Shown here: one piece after another, positions 42,975 to 54,343 of the stretch
Position numbering within the stretch: position 1 is the stretch's first letter
Layout: each line of letters begins with the position of its first letter
Assembly: GCA_030522415.1 (NCBI GenBank)
Contig: CM060107.1
Location: forward strand, 23,812,571-23,876,570
DNA from: Channallabes apus
Taxonomy: Eukaryota; Chordata; Actinopteri; Siluriformes; Clariidae
Reading direction: 5' to 3'
DNA length: 64,000 bases
Made by a program: the position numbers and the translations under genes
Notes under the pieces: generated by a model
What the model saw: the letters and a program-made list of their open reading frames with translations, nothing else
Told to the model about the DNA's origin: nothing
Database searches by the model: none

Positions 42975-43353
42975 AATGTCTAGCTTTTGAGGTGCTTTTG
43001 GTCTACTTCTCCGTGTCAGGTAGCTCCTATTTAAGTGATTTCTTGATTGAAACAGGTGTGGCAGTAATCAGGCCTGGGGGTGACTACAGAAATTTAACTC
43101 GGGTGTGATAAACCACAGTTAAGTTATTTTTTAACAAGGGGGGCAATCACTTTTTCACACAGGGCCATGTAGATTTGGAGGTTTTTTTCTCCCTTAATAA
43201 TGTAAACCTTCATTTAAAAACTGCATTTTGTGTTCAATTATGTTATCTTTGACTAATAGTTAACGGTTTTTGATGAGCAGAAACATTTAAGTGTGACAAA
43301 AATGCAAAAGAATAAGAAATCAGGAAGGGGGCAAATAGTTTTTCACACCACTG
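42690..43353 (-). mobile_element. Tc1/mariner transposon, truncated copy
   Basis: Same family as 1,965-3,575. On the minus strand it starts at the intact terminus CAGTGGTGTGAAAAACT next to TA (43,353), runs through the inverted repeat and the transposase start (ATG 42,974, MPRSKEIQEQMRTITQVIEI), the HTH region (AISKALGLQRTTVRAIIHKW) and stops at a TTAA at 42,690. The catalytic half is absent. It lies against the RT of the L2 LINE at 43,354. Confidence 0.88.
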
Positions 43354-43891
43354 TAAGTCTACATACTGATAATGATCGGTCAAATAGGATCTGAGCCAGG
43401 AGAGGGCTGTACCCTTAATTCCTACTACATTTTCTAATCTGTGAAGAAGAATAGCATGATCAATAGTGTCAAAAGCTGCACTGAGGTCGAGTAATACATG
43501 CATAGTTACACAACCCTGATCAGAGGCCAATAGGAGGTCATTTACTACTTTAACGAGTGCTGTTTCTGTGCTGTGATGAGGCCTAAATCCTGACTGATAC
43601 AGTTCATGTATGCCATTTCTATGTAGATATGAGCATAGCTGCTCCGCTACTATCTTTTCCAGAATCTTAGAGATAAAGGGGAGGTTTGATATTGGCCTGT
43701 AATTGGACAGCTGACAGGGGTCGAGGTCATGTTTCTTAATTATTGGTTTAATAACTGCTACTTTAAAAGATTTTGGAACATAACCAATGCTGAGTGAGGA
43801 ATTAATTATTCTCAACAGCGGTTCTGTTATTACTGGTACTATCTGTTTAAGAAAATGTGTCGGTATAGGATCTAATATACAGGTTGATGAA
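43354..43891 (-). pseudogene. L2 LINE RT, N-terminal part
   Basis: [77 protein letters not shown] and LRSYLTDHYQYVDL in one frame. The catalytic YADD region is lost where Tc1 begins. Sister of the RT at 30,256-31,850 but a distinct subfamily. Confidence 0.85.
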
Positions 43892-44461
43892 TGTCATGTT
43901 TGCTGGGTAAATTCAATGGACGCAAATGCAGGTAACTCGTGAACACTTTATTTATTGGTTTCTTTTAGCTTTTCAGCAGGAAAATCACATCACAACGTGC
44001 AAATGAAAACCAAACTAAATACTCCTCCAATGAGGCTCCCTCGGGCTGGATCTGCAGAGAAATGTAACGAACATAGGTGATTAATCACAAAATAGATTCG
44101 CAGTACTACGAGGTTCTTGCTGAACGCGGCTGGCGTCTTGGCCTTGACCTTTAGTGAGTGATGCCTATCCAGACAGGCTTTTAACTTGGACCTGCATACT
44201 CAGTTCAGTCCTGGAGGGAAGACATGTGCATACAGAGGAGTAAGACGCTGAGACAAAACAAACATAGTGATAACGGTGGACGGACAGGGTGCTACGGGTT
44301 CGGCTGGCTTAAATATACACACAGGGGAGAGACACAGGTGAACGTGATTGGCGATTGGGGTACATACCATCGTAGACACACTAGGGGGAGACAAAGCCAC
44401 GGCTCAGTAGTCCGGAGACCCAGATCTTATTCTCCCGGGCTGTGATGGTACCGGTGTTACA
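43892..44461 (-). repeat. gypsy 3' LTR (570 bp)
   Basis: TGTAACACCGG...ATGACA on the minus strand; partner of 48,780-49,349. Confidence 0.93.
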
Positions 44462-46298
44462 GTACCCCCCCTTCCAGAACCTCGGAGGCGAGGGCGCCCC
44501 CGGCGTCTGGGGGGGGGGGGGTTTTTGGACTCGTGACCCGGGTGGGTTGTTCGCTGGGGGGGTCGGCCCGGAGGTCGGGGAGCCGGGCGATCCGGCCGTT
44601 CTTGGTGAAAAGTGGTGATGAGCTCAGGGCTCAAGATGTCTCGGGCCGGAACCCAGCTTCTCTCCTCCGGGCCATATCCCTCCCAGTCCTCGAGATATTG
44701 GAGGGCCCCCCCTCTCCTTCGCGAATCTAATAATCTTGTTACTTTGAACGCCGGGATGCCCTCTATCTGCACGGCCCCAGGGAGCGAGGGTTCGGCTGTG
44801 CCCTCGTCTAGGGGTCCCCGGATCACTGGCCTGAGAAGAGACACATGAAACACAGGGTTAATACGCATATGTGTGGGGAGTTTGAGTTTGAAGGATACCG
44901 GGTTGATTTGTGCGAGAATTACAAAGGGACCGATGTATTTCGGGGAAAGTTTGCGACAAGGGAGACGGAGATGAAGGTCCCGTGTCGAGAGCCATACTCG
45001 ATCGCCTACCTGGAGCGGAGGACTTTCCTTCCTTCGTCTATCGGCAAATCTTTTGAAACGGGAGACTGCCTGGGAGATGTGCGTGTGCGCATCCTCCCAC
45101 ACTCTCTCTGCTGTTTTAAACCACCGGTCCACCGAGGGTACCTCGGTGGGCGTGGCATCCCAAGGGCAAAGCGGAGGCTGAAAACCAAGTGTGCATTGAA
45201 ACGGCGTTAGTCCGGTCGCGGAGTGCACTAATGAATTTTGGGCATACTCCGCCCAAAGTAACCAATTAGTCCAGTCGTGCTGCCTGCTACTGCAGTATGC
45301 ACGAAGATATCTCCCGAGTTCTTGGACAGTCCGCTCTGCCTGCCCGTTCGACTCGGGGTGATAGCCCGACGTTAGGCTAACAGTGGTCCCCAATTTCTGA
45401 AAAAATGCTTTCCAGACTCTGGCGATAAATTGGGGACCACGATCAGAAACAATATCTTCGGGCATGCCATAGTAACGAAACACAGATGTAAAGAGGGCTT
45501 CGGCCACTTGGAGGGTGGAGGGGAGAGAGACAAACGGGACAAAATGGCATCCTTTTGAAAACCGATCTACAATGACCAGAATAATAGTGTACCCTTTAGA
45601 CACCGGCAAATCCGTGACGAAATCCACAGCAATGTGGGACCACGGTCGGTTCGGCGTCGGTAGGGGCATTAATTTACCAACTGGTAAGCTACGCAGACTC
45701 TTTGTGGTAGCGCAAATGGCACAGGACAATACAACTGTCTTTACGGTTTCCCTCATTCTCGGCCACCAATACTTTCGCTCTAGGATCTTGAACGTGCGTG
45801 TCACGCCGGGGTGCCCTGCGGCTAGACTGGTGTGAGCTTGGATGATCACGCGTTCACGAAGCGCTTCGGGGACGTGGGTCCGGCCCCGAGGGCACCCGGG
45901 AGGCACAGGATTTGTTAATCCCCACCGGGCGATCTCGGTATCCAGGTCCCACGCCACCGGCGCGACCACGAGCGCCGTAGGCAAAATAGGCTCAGGATTT
46001 TTGTCTGGAATAGGGGTTGAATAGTAACGTGACAGCGCGTCTGCTTTTTTATTTTTTGATCCTGGCCGATAGGTGATGTGAAAGTGGAAACGCGTAAAGA
46101 ACAGTGCCCACCGGGCTTGTCGAGTGTTTAATCGTTTTGCCTGTTGGATGTATGCTAAATTCTTATGATCAGTCAGGACTACGAATGGATGTTTGGCTCC
46201 CTCTAGCCAGTGTCTCCACTCCTCTAACGCCGCTTTAATAGCCAGCAGCTCCCTGTTACCGATATCATAATTGCGTTCGGCAGGTGTCAGTTTACGAG
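44404..46298 (-). pseudogene. gypsy pol: RNase H, integrase, chromodomain
   Basis: Continuous frame after a one-base shift in a run of eight A (46,299-46,306, plus strand). RNase H end: [34 protein letters not shown]. Integrase, numbered from codon 45,984: zinc residues H51, H58, C88, C91; catalytic D121 ([10 protein letters not shown]), D181 (VSDRGPQF) and E217 (NGQAERTV), spaced as DD35E. A C-terminal chromodomain (about 405-460) includes [20 protein letters not shown]. The frame crosses the polypurine tract into the 3' LTR. All catalytic residues are present. Confidence 0.9.
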
Positions 46299-46648
46299 AA
46301 AAAAAACGCGCAGGGATGAAGTTTCTCAGGTTGCCCCTGGCGCTGTGATCGTACCGCCCCTATCCCCACCTCGGAAGGGTCTACTTCCACTATAAATGGT
46401 CGCTGTGGATTAGGAAGCCGCAATATAGGTGCGGATGTGAATGCTGTTTTAAGTTTCCGGAAAGCATTTCCGGCTTCTGACGAAAATGTTTTCAATGTCG
46501 TCGGCTTCCCTTTTAGTAGGGAGGTGAGGGGGGCGGCTACCGAGCTAAAGTTCCGAATGAAGCGCCGGTAGAAATTGGCAAACCCAAGAAAACTTTGTAG
46601 CGCCTTTACTGACCTGGGTTCCGGCCATTGTGTTACCGCCTCCACCTT
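46299..46648 (-). pseudogene. gypsy pol: RT thumb and RNase H start
   Basis: Same frame as the upstream gag-RT but separated from it by an in-frame TGA (46,649-46,651). Reads [20 protein letters not shown] and then LHPCAFF, where the homopolymer shift occurs. Confidence 0.88.
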
Positions 46649-48778
46649 TCATTTCTCCATTTCGACCCCCCGTGGCCCTATGCGATAGCCCAGAAATGAG
46701 ATCTCCTGTTTATGGAACTCACACTTCTCCGCCTTCGCGTAGAGCCCATGCGCGCACAGCCGACGAAGGACGGCGGTTACATGCCTAACATGCTCGGGAT
46801 AGGACCGTGAGTATATTAGAATATCGTCCAAGTATACTACCACACAACAGTTAAACATATCCCGAAACACGTCATTCATAAACCCCTGAAACACCGCAGG
46901 TGCGTTTACCAGCCCATACGACATCACATTATACTGATAATGGCCCGATGAGGTGCTAAACGCAGTCTTCCATTCATCACCCTTACGCACACGCACGAGG
47001 TTGTAAGCGCTCCGGAGGTCGAGTTTAGTGAATATGGATGCGTCTCGGAGTTGGTCGATAGTGGCCAGAACCAATGGTAGTGGGTGCTTGTATTTTATTG
47101 TTATTGCATTAAGCCCTCTATAATCTATACAGGGCCACAGGCCCCCGCCTTTTTTCTCTATAAAAAAGAAACCCGCCAACGCAGGGGACGTGGACCTGCT
47201 GATGAGCCCCTGTCGGAGAGCCTCGCGCACGTATTCCTCCATCGCCCCGGTCTCCTCCAGGGACAACGGATAAACACGCGAACAGGGCGGTGTTTTCCCC
47301 GGCAGGAGCTCAATCGCGCAGTCCCACGGACGGTGAGGAGGAAGTCTCGTGGCTGCCCTAACACTAAATACATCCTTAAAAATCGCATACTCTGGTGGCA
47401 CACTAACAGACACTTGGTCAATCGGGCTTTCAATAGTGGTGGTCTGGACCGTCAATGGTAACGGTTTACATGATTTGGCGCACCGTGGGGACCATGATTG
47501 AATGCGAGGTTTTGCCCAATCAAAATTCGGATTGTGAAAACTGAGCCATGGTAGACCCAGCACAACGGAATGGCCCTCTTGGGGAAGCACAAAAAATTTT
47601 ATTTCCTCAGAGTGGCTGGGAAACGTTAATCGGAGGGGCGCAGAGATTGTTTTAAGTGGCAATTGTGTCAGGGGCTGGCCATCCGGAGCGTTAATCGACA
47701 TCGGGCACGGAAGCTTCGACACGGGAGCTCGCAGCGCGGAAAGGACAGATGATGAGATGAGATTGCCAGCCGACCCAGAATCTATTAGGGGGAAAACAGA
47801 CAAAGTGTTATTCTCAAAAGAAAGGTGTGCAGGTAAACAAAAAGCTGCGTGTGTGCAAGGTGGGGTGCGGTGAGTTACTTTTAGTAACGGGCACGAGTTG
47901 ATCTTATGTTTCCCCCCCCCACAGTACAGGCACAGTCCAGACGACATCCGCCGAGTTCTTTCTGCTGCTGATAGGTGAGAGGAACCCATTTCCATGGGCT
48001 CTGTCGAGGACCCTTCACGCTCGGGAGGCGACAGCTGATGAGGGATAGGTCTACGCTGGGAGTCGAGCTGTTTTGGTGGTCGCAGCGGGGGGCGCCGCTG
48101 CTGGCTGCGCAGGTGCTGGTCGAGCTTGATAGCTAGGACGATGCAATCCTCTAAAGAGAGCTCAATATCCCTGCACGCCAATTCCATCTGGATTTCTGCA
48201 CTTAATCCGTCCCGGAATCTCGCCAGTAAGCTTTTTTCGCACCACCCGCTCTCTGCTGCCAGCACCTGAAACTTCACAGCGTACTCAGAGACGGGCATGC
48301 TGCCTTGCTTGATTCGAAGCAGCTGCTGCTCTCCCGTTTTCCCTTGGTCTGGGTGATCGAATACTGCGCGAAGGGCCTCGATGAAGCAGTGATATCTGGT
48401 TGTCATGGCGCCTCCGGTGCTCCATACTGCCGTAGCCCAGTCCAGCGCGCGCCCAGTAAGATGTTGCGTGACGAAGCTCACCTTCTGCGGATCCGTCATG
48501 GCGGGGAAGTCCGCTAGGAACAACTCGCAGGCGAGCAGGAATCGTCGGCAACCCTCAGGGTCACCTGCATATCGCTCTGGAGGGGCGGGACGTGGCAGTG
48601 TCGGCGCGCCAGGTGCATGTGGGGGGGCCGGCGGCACCCTTGCAGTGGCGAGTAGGCTCACGCTGCATGCCAAGTCGTGCACTGCCGATCTCTTGCTGCT
48701 GATCGCGTAGATAGCTATGGAGTCGGGCATTTTCATCTGGCAGGGGAATTCCTGCTGCGTCCTGAGAGGTCCGTCCAT
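46649..48778 (-). pseudogene. gypsy gag-protease-RT
   Basis: Gag capsid region (residues about 68-200, ERYAGDPEGCRRFLLACELF), zinc knuckle C-x2-C-x4-H-x4-C-like CLYCGGGKHKINSC (283-296), protease active site LIDSGSAGNLIS (333-335), then RT with IKYKHPLPLVLATIDQLRDA, FTKLDLRSAYNLVRV, and the catalytic YLDD in VVVYLDDILIYS (about 656-660). A TGA after VEMEK ends it. The N-terminus is unclear: an ATG at 48,785 in another frame gives a more Gag-like start (MTDGRTSQDAAG), so a shift near 48,680 is possible. Confidence 0.9.
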
Positions 48779-48779
48779 C

Positions 48780-49349
48780 TGTCATGTTTGCTGGGTAAAT
48801 TCAACGGACGCAAATGCAGGTAACTCGTGAACACTTTATTTATTGGTTTCTTTTAGCTTTTCAGCAGGAAAATCACATCACAACGTGCAAATGAAAACCA
48901 AATTAAATACTCCTCCAATGAGGCTCCCTCAGGCTGGATCTGCAGAGAAATGTAACGAACATAGGTGATTAATCACAAAATAGATTTGCAGTCCTATGAG
49001 GTTCTTGCTGAACGCGGCTGGCGTCTTCGCCTTGACCTTTAGTGAGTGATGCCTATCCAGACAGGCTTTTAACTTGGACCTGCAGACTCAGTTCAGTCCT
49101 GGAGGGAAGACACGTGCATACAGAGGAGTAAGACGCTGAGACAAAACAAACATAGTGATAACGGTGGATGGACAGGGTGCTACGGGTTCGGCTGGCTTAA
49201 ATATACACACAGGGGAGAGACACAGGTGAACGTGATTGGCGATTGGGGTACATACCATCGTAGACACACTAGGGGGAGACAAAGCCACGGCTCCGTAGTC
49301 CGGAGACCCAGATCTTATTCTCCCGGGCCGTGATGGTACCGGTGTTACA
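48780..49349 (-). repeat. gypsy 5' LTR (570 bp)
   Basis: Partner of 43,892-44,461; flanked by ATGAA at 49,350-49,354. Confidence 0.93.
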
Positions 49350-50492
49350 ATGAATTTGCAGAAGAGATGAGTGAAATTAGTTCATTCTCTTCAAGAGGAG
49401 TAAAGTATTCTAGGTTTGAATCTGACATGGCTAGGTTAACATCAGTATCAATTACATTGTTTGGTTTCAAAGCCTCAATTTTATGCCTGATATTTACAAT
49501 TTTATTATTAAAAAAGTTCATGAAGTCCTCACTATTGCATGATGTTGTTGTGGAGATTTCTGTAGTGGTCTTATTTCTGGTTAATTTGGCTACGGTATTA
49601 AATAAAAATCTAGGATTATTTTTATTTTCTTCTATAAGAGTGGAGAGATACGTTGATCTGGCTACACTAAGAGCTTTCCTATAGTTCAGGATGCTCTCTT
49701 TCCATGCTATTTGAAATACCAACAATTTAGTTTGACGCCATTTACGCTCTAATTTCCGAGCAGTCTGTTTTAAAGTGCGCGTGTGATCGTTATATCAGGG
49801 AGCGAGTTTCTTATCTCTAATAATTTTTCTTTTAGCTGGGGCTACATTATCTAAGGTACAACGAAGTGTCGACTCTAAATATTCAGTCGCCTGATCGAGT
49901 TCTGTGGGGTCAGACGGTGGCCTAATTGAAGTTGGTAACTCTGGGAGATTACTGATAAAACTCTGTGTGGTGGTGGATGTGAATGTACGTTTAACACGGT
50001 AGTGCGGTGCTGTGCGTACATTATCATTGTGACAGACTTGAATGGAGACAAGATAGTGATCTGAGATAATTTCAGACAGTGGAATTGTGAATACATTTCT
50101 TATAATTAATCCGAAGAATATTACTAAATCTAAAGTGTGACCTGCTTTATGAGTGGGTCCTACTACACACTGATTTACGCCTACGGAGTCCAGTATGGAT
50201 ATAAATGCTGTTCTCAGAGGGTCTTCTGGATTCTCAAAATGAATGTTAAAATCTCCAGCAATTAACACTGTCTACAGAAACGACCAGGTCTGAGATGAAA
50301 TCCGCAAATTCACTAAGAAATTCAGAATACGGCCCTGGAGGTCTGTAAATTATAATTAGTGGAATTGACTGAGCTGATTTAATATACTTAAATAGACTTA
50401 TGTTACTATAGAGAATTTCAAATTAGTTAAATTTGTGTCCGTGTTTTTGTACGATAGACAGATTATCATCATGAATAACTGCGATGCCTCCT
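49350..50492 (-). pseudogene. L2 LINE endonuclease C-terminus and linker
   Basis: Apurinic-type endonuclease parts IIYRPPGPYSEF, GDFNIHFENPEDPL, VVGPTHKAGHTLDLVI and ISDHYLVSIQV, then the linker KESILNYRKALSVARSTYLS ... NPRFLFNTVAKLTRNKT. Stops at about 50,430 (TAA after HKFN) and near 49,795 plus a shift at about 50,270 show decay. The endonuclease nicks the target DNA for LINE insertion. Confidence 0.82.
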
Positions 50493-51481
50493 TGTCACGT
50501 TCTGCTATGGTGTTGGACTGTGGGCTTGGTGTTGAGGCATAAATGCAGAGGGGATGCAGTGAAACAGAAAGAGTCTTTTAATAATGATAAACAAACAAAA
50601 AGCAAACATGAACACAACATGAACTAAGGAAGTTGGCTAAAAACATGGAGCATAATACAAAGAACTCAAAACACAAACACAGACTCAGGATTACACAATC
50701 TAATACAGTACCGACATGGGGATACAAACTGGACAAGACATACGAAACAGCCTAACGGAATAAACATTAGGGACTGTGCATTCAAGGGGTAAACAAACAC
50801 AAGACAGGCTTGGCTAGGTCTATTGGCTGAGCTGCACATTAGCTGCTAAGCTAGCTCATAGCTAATCAGACTAATGGCTACACCAGCCAGTAGCCTGAGA
50901 CACAAGGGAATGAACAGACAAGGTACACAGCAGACTAGGTATGAAACAGACTAAGAACTCTAAAGGTTAGTGGCTAAAGATGTTAGTACCTAAACAGACT
51001 AAGAGCTAAGCAGACAATGAGACTAGACAGACACGAAGACTAGACAGACTAATATCTAAACATGTTAGTATCACCCTCATTAGTATTGAAACAGACTACT
51101 AGCTAAACAGGCAATGGGGGTTACTTACACAAAAGGGTAAACACAAAAGGCTAATTCTCCTAGAGGCTAATCCTGCTAGGAGACACAGAGACAAAGAGAC
51201 AAACTAAATCAAAGCAAATACAAACTTTAAGTTAAGTGCTCCTGAAACCAAATGCCAACTATACTGTTAAACTAAAACAGAAAAGAACAAAACAAAACCC
51301 ACATAACAGAAATTAATGCTCGACCCAGCTTCCCAGAACAAACAGGTATTTATGCTTATACTAATTGCATCCTCGGTTCAGCTGGGCATCTGCGTCAGCT
51401 GACCGAGGTGCCTTCTGGGAAACTGGGTCTACAACAAAAACTACAAATTAAAACACTGCCCTCTAGTGGGCAACCCTCACA
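50493..51481 (-). repeat. solo LTR, gypsy-like
   Basis: 989 bp with TGTCACG...CTCACA ends and a 5-bp target duplication CTCCT (50,488-50,492 and 51,482-51,486) inside the LINE endonuclease. No ORF. On the minus strand it shares ACTAGAGGGCAG, TTTCCCAGAAGGCACCTCGG and TTCTGGGAAGCTGGGTCGAG-like blocks with the LTRs of the element at 14,792, in the same order, so it is a distant relative. It contains degenerate short repeats around AACAGACTAAGAGCTAA. Confidence 0.8.
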
Positions 51482-51800
51482 CTCCTCCTCTACCAGGTAA
51501 CCGAGGCTGGTGTATGTAGCTGTATCCAGGAGGACTAGCTTCATTTAGCGCTACATACTCATCCTGTTTAACCCATGTTTCAGTTAAACAGAGTATATTA
51601 AACGCCTGATCTGTGATAATTTCATTAACAATAACTGCTTTTGATGCGAGAGATCTAATATTTAACAGTCCTATCTTCAGATCAGAGGTGCCGGCTGCGC
51701 ATTCAGTATGATCGGAGTTTGTGGTCCTTATGTTAATTAAATTATTGAAACAGACTTTCTGAGTCTTTCTACATTTTTGCTTAGCTCGGGGAACAGACAC
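51482..51800 (-). pseudogene. L2 LINE ORF2, endonuclease N-terminus
   Basis: Starts ATG 51,800 (MSVPRAKQKCRK); reads LKIGLLNIRSLASKAVIVNE and ILCLTETWVKQDEYVALNEA, the endonuclease start with its N and E catalytic motifs. Cut by the solo LTR inside the PGRGG motif. Ninety-six bases after ORF1. Confidence 0.85.
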
Positions 51801-51896
51801 AGTCTCAATATGGTGAACCCTGAGTGACGACTCTATGCAGCTAGCAGACGGTTGGTTTAGCCTGTCTGTCTGCTCCCTGGCCTGGGCTCTGGATTG

Positions 51897-52802
51897 TCAC
51901 CGATTAACTAGACCTCTACTGAGACTATGAGCTATACTGCAGGAAATGAGAGCAGCACCTTCCCGAGTGGGATGGACACCGTCCCACCCTAACAGGCCAG
52001 CTTTGCCCTCAAAGGTCTTCCAATTATCTATGTAGCCCACATTATTTTTGGAGCACCACCTGGACATCCAGCGGTTCAGCGACCATAACCTGCTGTAAGC
52101 TATGTCGCCACGTCTCATTGGGATGGGACCAGAGCATACTACTTCATCGGACATCGCCTTCGCTAATTTAAACACCTCTGTAAAGTTACTCTTACTAACC
52201 TCTGACTGACGAAGTCGTATATCGTTAGCTCCAGCATGTACCACTATCTTAGAGAACCTGTGCTGTCCTAGAGCCCTAAGATTACCTGCTATGTCCGGTG
52301 CTCTGGCTCCCGGGATACACCTAACCACTGCCGCTGGCGCCCCTAAAGGTTTAGCTAATGTCACGTGCCTCAGTATAGAGTCTCCTATAACCAGAGCTCT
52401 TTCAGGTTTCTCATCGGGTGCAGCACTGAGGAGAGCAAACCTGTTGGACACGTGAAGCGCAGAGGAGGTGTGCTCCGGTGGGCTAGCCTTAGCGTTAACT
52501 TTGGCTGAACGAGTATGCCGCCGAGTCGTCACCCACTCGCCCCGCTGTGAGGGCTCTAATGCCAGGGTCGGGGGCTGATTATCTCCGCCTGTGGCACCCA
52601 GACTGTCCGCTACAGGAATAACGCTGCTCTCGCACTGTCTAACACCCTCTAACGTCTGGATGCGCTCCTCTAACGCTGATATCTTCTCCGTCAGAGTGCT
52701 CACTAACACACACCTATCACAAATAAAATTATCACTAATGATGGAGGAAGAATGTCTAAACATCCTGCACTCTACACACTGAACAAGCTGAACGGTAGAC
52801 AT
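51897..52802 (-). CDS. L2 LINE ORF1: zinc-finger + esterase protein
   Basis: I place the start at ATG 52,802 (MSTVQLVQCVECRMFRHSSS); the frame is open from 52,940. The N-terminus has C-x2-C ... C-x2-C (CVEC ... CDRC), a short PHD/RING-like finger, then a coiled coil (LTEKISALEERIQTLEG). The C-terminal half is an SGNH-type esterase: GDSILRHV (Ser), VHAGANDIRLRQSE (Gly/Asn), and DGVHPTREGA (Asp/His). Such ORF1 proteins occur in CR1/L2 elements and may bind RNA or lipids. About 301 residues, no stop: the best-preserved part of this LINE. Confidence 0.85.
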   Translation of the reverse strand: MSTVQLVQCVECRMFRHSSSIISDNFICDRCVLVSTLTEKISALEERIQTLEGVRQCESSVIPVADSLGATGGDNQPPTLALEPSQRGEWVTTRRHTRSAKVNAKASPPEHTSSALHVSNRFALLSAAPDEKPERALVIGDSILRHVTLAKPLGAPAAVVRCIPGARAPDIAGNLRALGQHRFSKIVVHAGANDIRLRQSEVSKSNFTEVFKLAKAMSDEVVCSGPIPMRRGDIAYSRLWSLNRWMSRWCSKNNVGYIDNWKTFEGKAGLLGWDGVHPTREGAALISCSIAHSLSRGLVNR

Positions 52803-52918
52803 TATAACGTACCTCTGTGTCGGAGTTTTAGTTGTTTGGAGATTAATTCCGTTTGTTGTTCTTAGACGAGGAAACTCGCACGTTGCGAAACTTTCGCGGC
52901 AACGATACGAAAACAGGA

Positions 52919-54145
52919 GTACCCTAACACCATTGATCATGAGTTACAGCTGAACCTAATTCTATACTTGTAACAGAAAATGTAGATGCAGATTTCAAAT
53001 GTGTATTTATATGATAGATAGATAGATAGGTGTGTGTGTGTGTGTGTAGGCTCTACATAGGGGCAAGAGAGGGCAGCGCACCCTCAAATAAATGTCTGCA
53101 CATGTTAATATATTCCTAAAATGTATATATTACAAGTTGATAAACTGACCTGCGGTAGCGTAAAAATCAGCTGAAAAAAGGACAGGCTGAAGCGTACGCG
53201 CACACATACACACGCGCACACATACACACACGCACACATACACACACAGACACACCTCCCTTGAGCCCTGCGTCTGTCGGATTTCAGCGGTCACGGGGTG
53301 GAAAGACTTTGAAGCAGTTTATATATGAATCTAAGCTTGAACTTATCAGCATTGTAAATATATAATACTTTTCAAATAAAATCGCTATTACTTGACCCTG
53401 AAGTTTAGTTTAGCACACACAAAAAACAGAAAAGTCATTTCTGGTAACAGAATGTGTAGTTTATTTACAGTAATTCATTAAAAAATTAATATACATACAA
53501 TACACAGTAAACATCGGAAAGATTACAAAATGAAAAAACAAACAGTGTCTGCTTTATAAACAGCTTAGTATGTGCATCGAGATGCTGAAATCCCTTGCAT
53601 GTTTGTGGTTCCAAGTGGAGAGATATTTGACCGATAGCCTAGAACAAAAGATCTATAGGTGTGATCACAACCCCCTCCGACCGACCGTGCCATCAATCAC
53701 TGACCACCTCAGAAGTTCCCTCCAATGTATGGCTGCAATACTTGTTTTGCAAGTATTTTTAACACCATTCAAAGGCTTACAAGTTCCATTCAACATATAA
53801 TGATGTCTGCAAATGTTAATATATTCCTAAAATGTATATATTACAAGTTGATAAACTGATCCGCGGTACCGGAAAAATCCGCTGAAAAAAGGACAGGCTG
53901 CAGCGCACACGCACACACACACACAGACACACACACACAGACACACCTCCCTTGAGCCCTCGGTAAACATCCAAGCATTGAGGCACGCAAACCCCCTGAC
54001 CACAATAAGGTGGCAATCCCTCAGGGGGGAAGATGAAAAATACAGATTAAATAAATAAAACAAAATAAAATATCCTTAATCCAGATTTTATCAATCACCG
54101 ACATAATATTGATCTTAGCTGGATGGTCTAATTCTCAAAACCGTA
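52919..54145 (+). repeat. repeat block R, copy 3
   Basis: Begins TACCCTAACACCATTGATCA, as at 20,138, and ends CTGGATGGTCTAATTCTCAA, as at 22,460. Contains the internal direct repeat (about 53,095-53,280 and 53,805-53,960). Microsatellites at 53,013-53,047 and 53,920-53,945. Confidence 0.75.
53570..53800 (+). CDS. 76-codon ORF in repeat R, unknown
   Basis: Nearly identical peptide to the minus-strand ORF at 34,929-35,159 (shared core RYLTDSLEQKIYRCDHNPLR). Lies in the unique middle of R. No recognised domain; coding status unproven. Confidence 0.25.
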   Translation: MCIEMLKSLACLWFQVERYLTDSLEQKIYRCDHNPLRPTVPSITDHLRSSLQCMAAILVLQVFLTPFKGLQVPFNI

Positions 54146-54343
54146 AGAATTTGCGTGCTCGTACCCGGCTCGTAACGAGCGCGCTCTGCCCTCAAGGGCG
54201 AGCATTGGTTAATGGCAGGCATGTGACTGATGCAAGCCAGATCCTTTTATTTAGCAAAATTGAGATTAATAGTTACATTTTATTGTTGAGGGGCAAAGAC
54301 ATGGCTCCATACGCACATACACAGAAAAAAGGGCACTTGAGGC

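Larger units (their letters stand above)
43892..49349 (-). mobile_element. Ty3/gypsy chromodomain retrotransposon
   Basis: Complete structure on the minus strand: 5' LTR 49,349-48,780, gag-pol, polypurine tract GGAAGGGGGGGTAC, 3' LTR 44,461-43,892. Target duplication ATGAA at 43,887-43,891 and 49,350-49,354. The two 570-bp LTRs differ at about a dozen positions by eye (about 2 percent), so insertion is fairly recent. The pol frame has two visible lesions. Chromodomain gypsy elements (chromoviruses) use the integrase tail to target chromatin. Confidence 0.93.
43354..52918 (-). mobile_element. L2-type LINE, interrupted by two LTR insertions
   Basis: One minus-strand LINE can be followed: ORF1 (52,802-51,897), ORF2 endonuclease start (51,800-51,482), solo LTR (50,493-51,481), endonuclease rest and linker (50,492-49,350), gypsy element (49,349-43,892), RT start (43,891-43,354), then a truncated Tc1. 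Both LTR insertions have 5-bp target duplications, so removing them restores contiguous LINE order. The 5' end joins repeat R at about 52,918. Confidence 0.85.
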
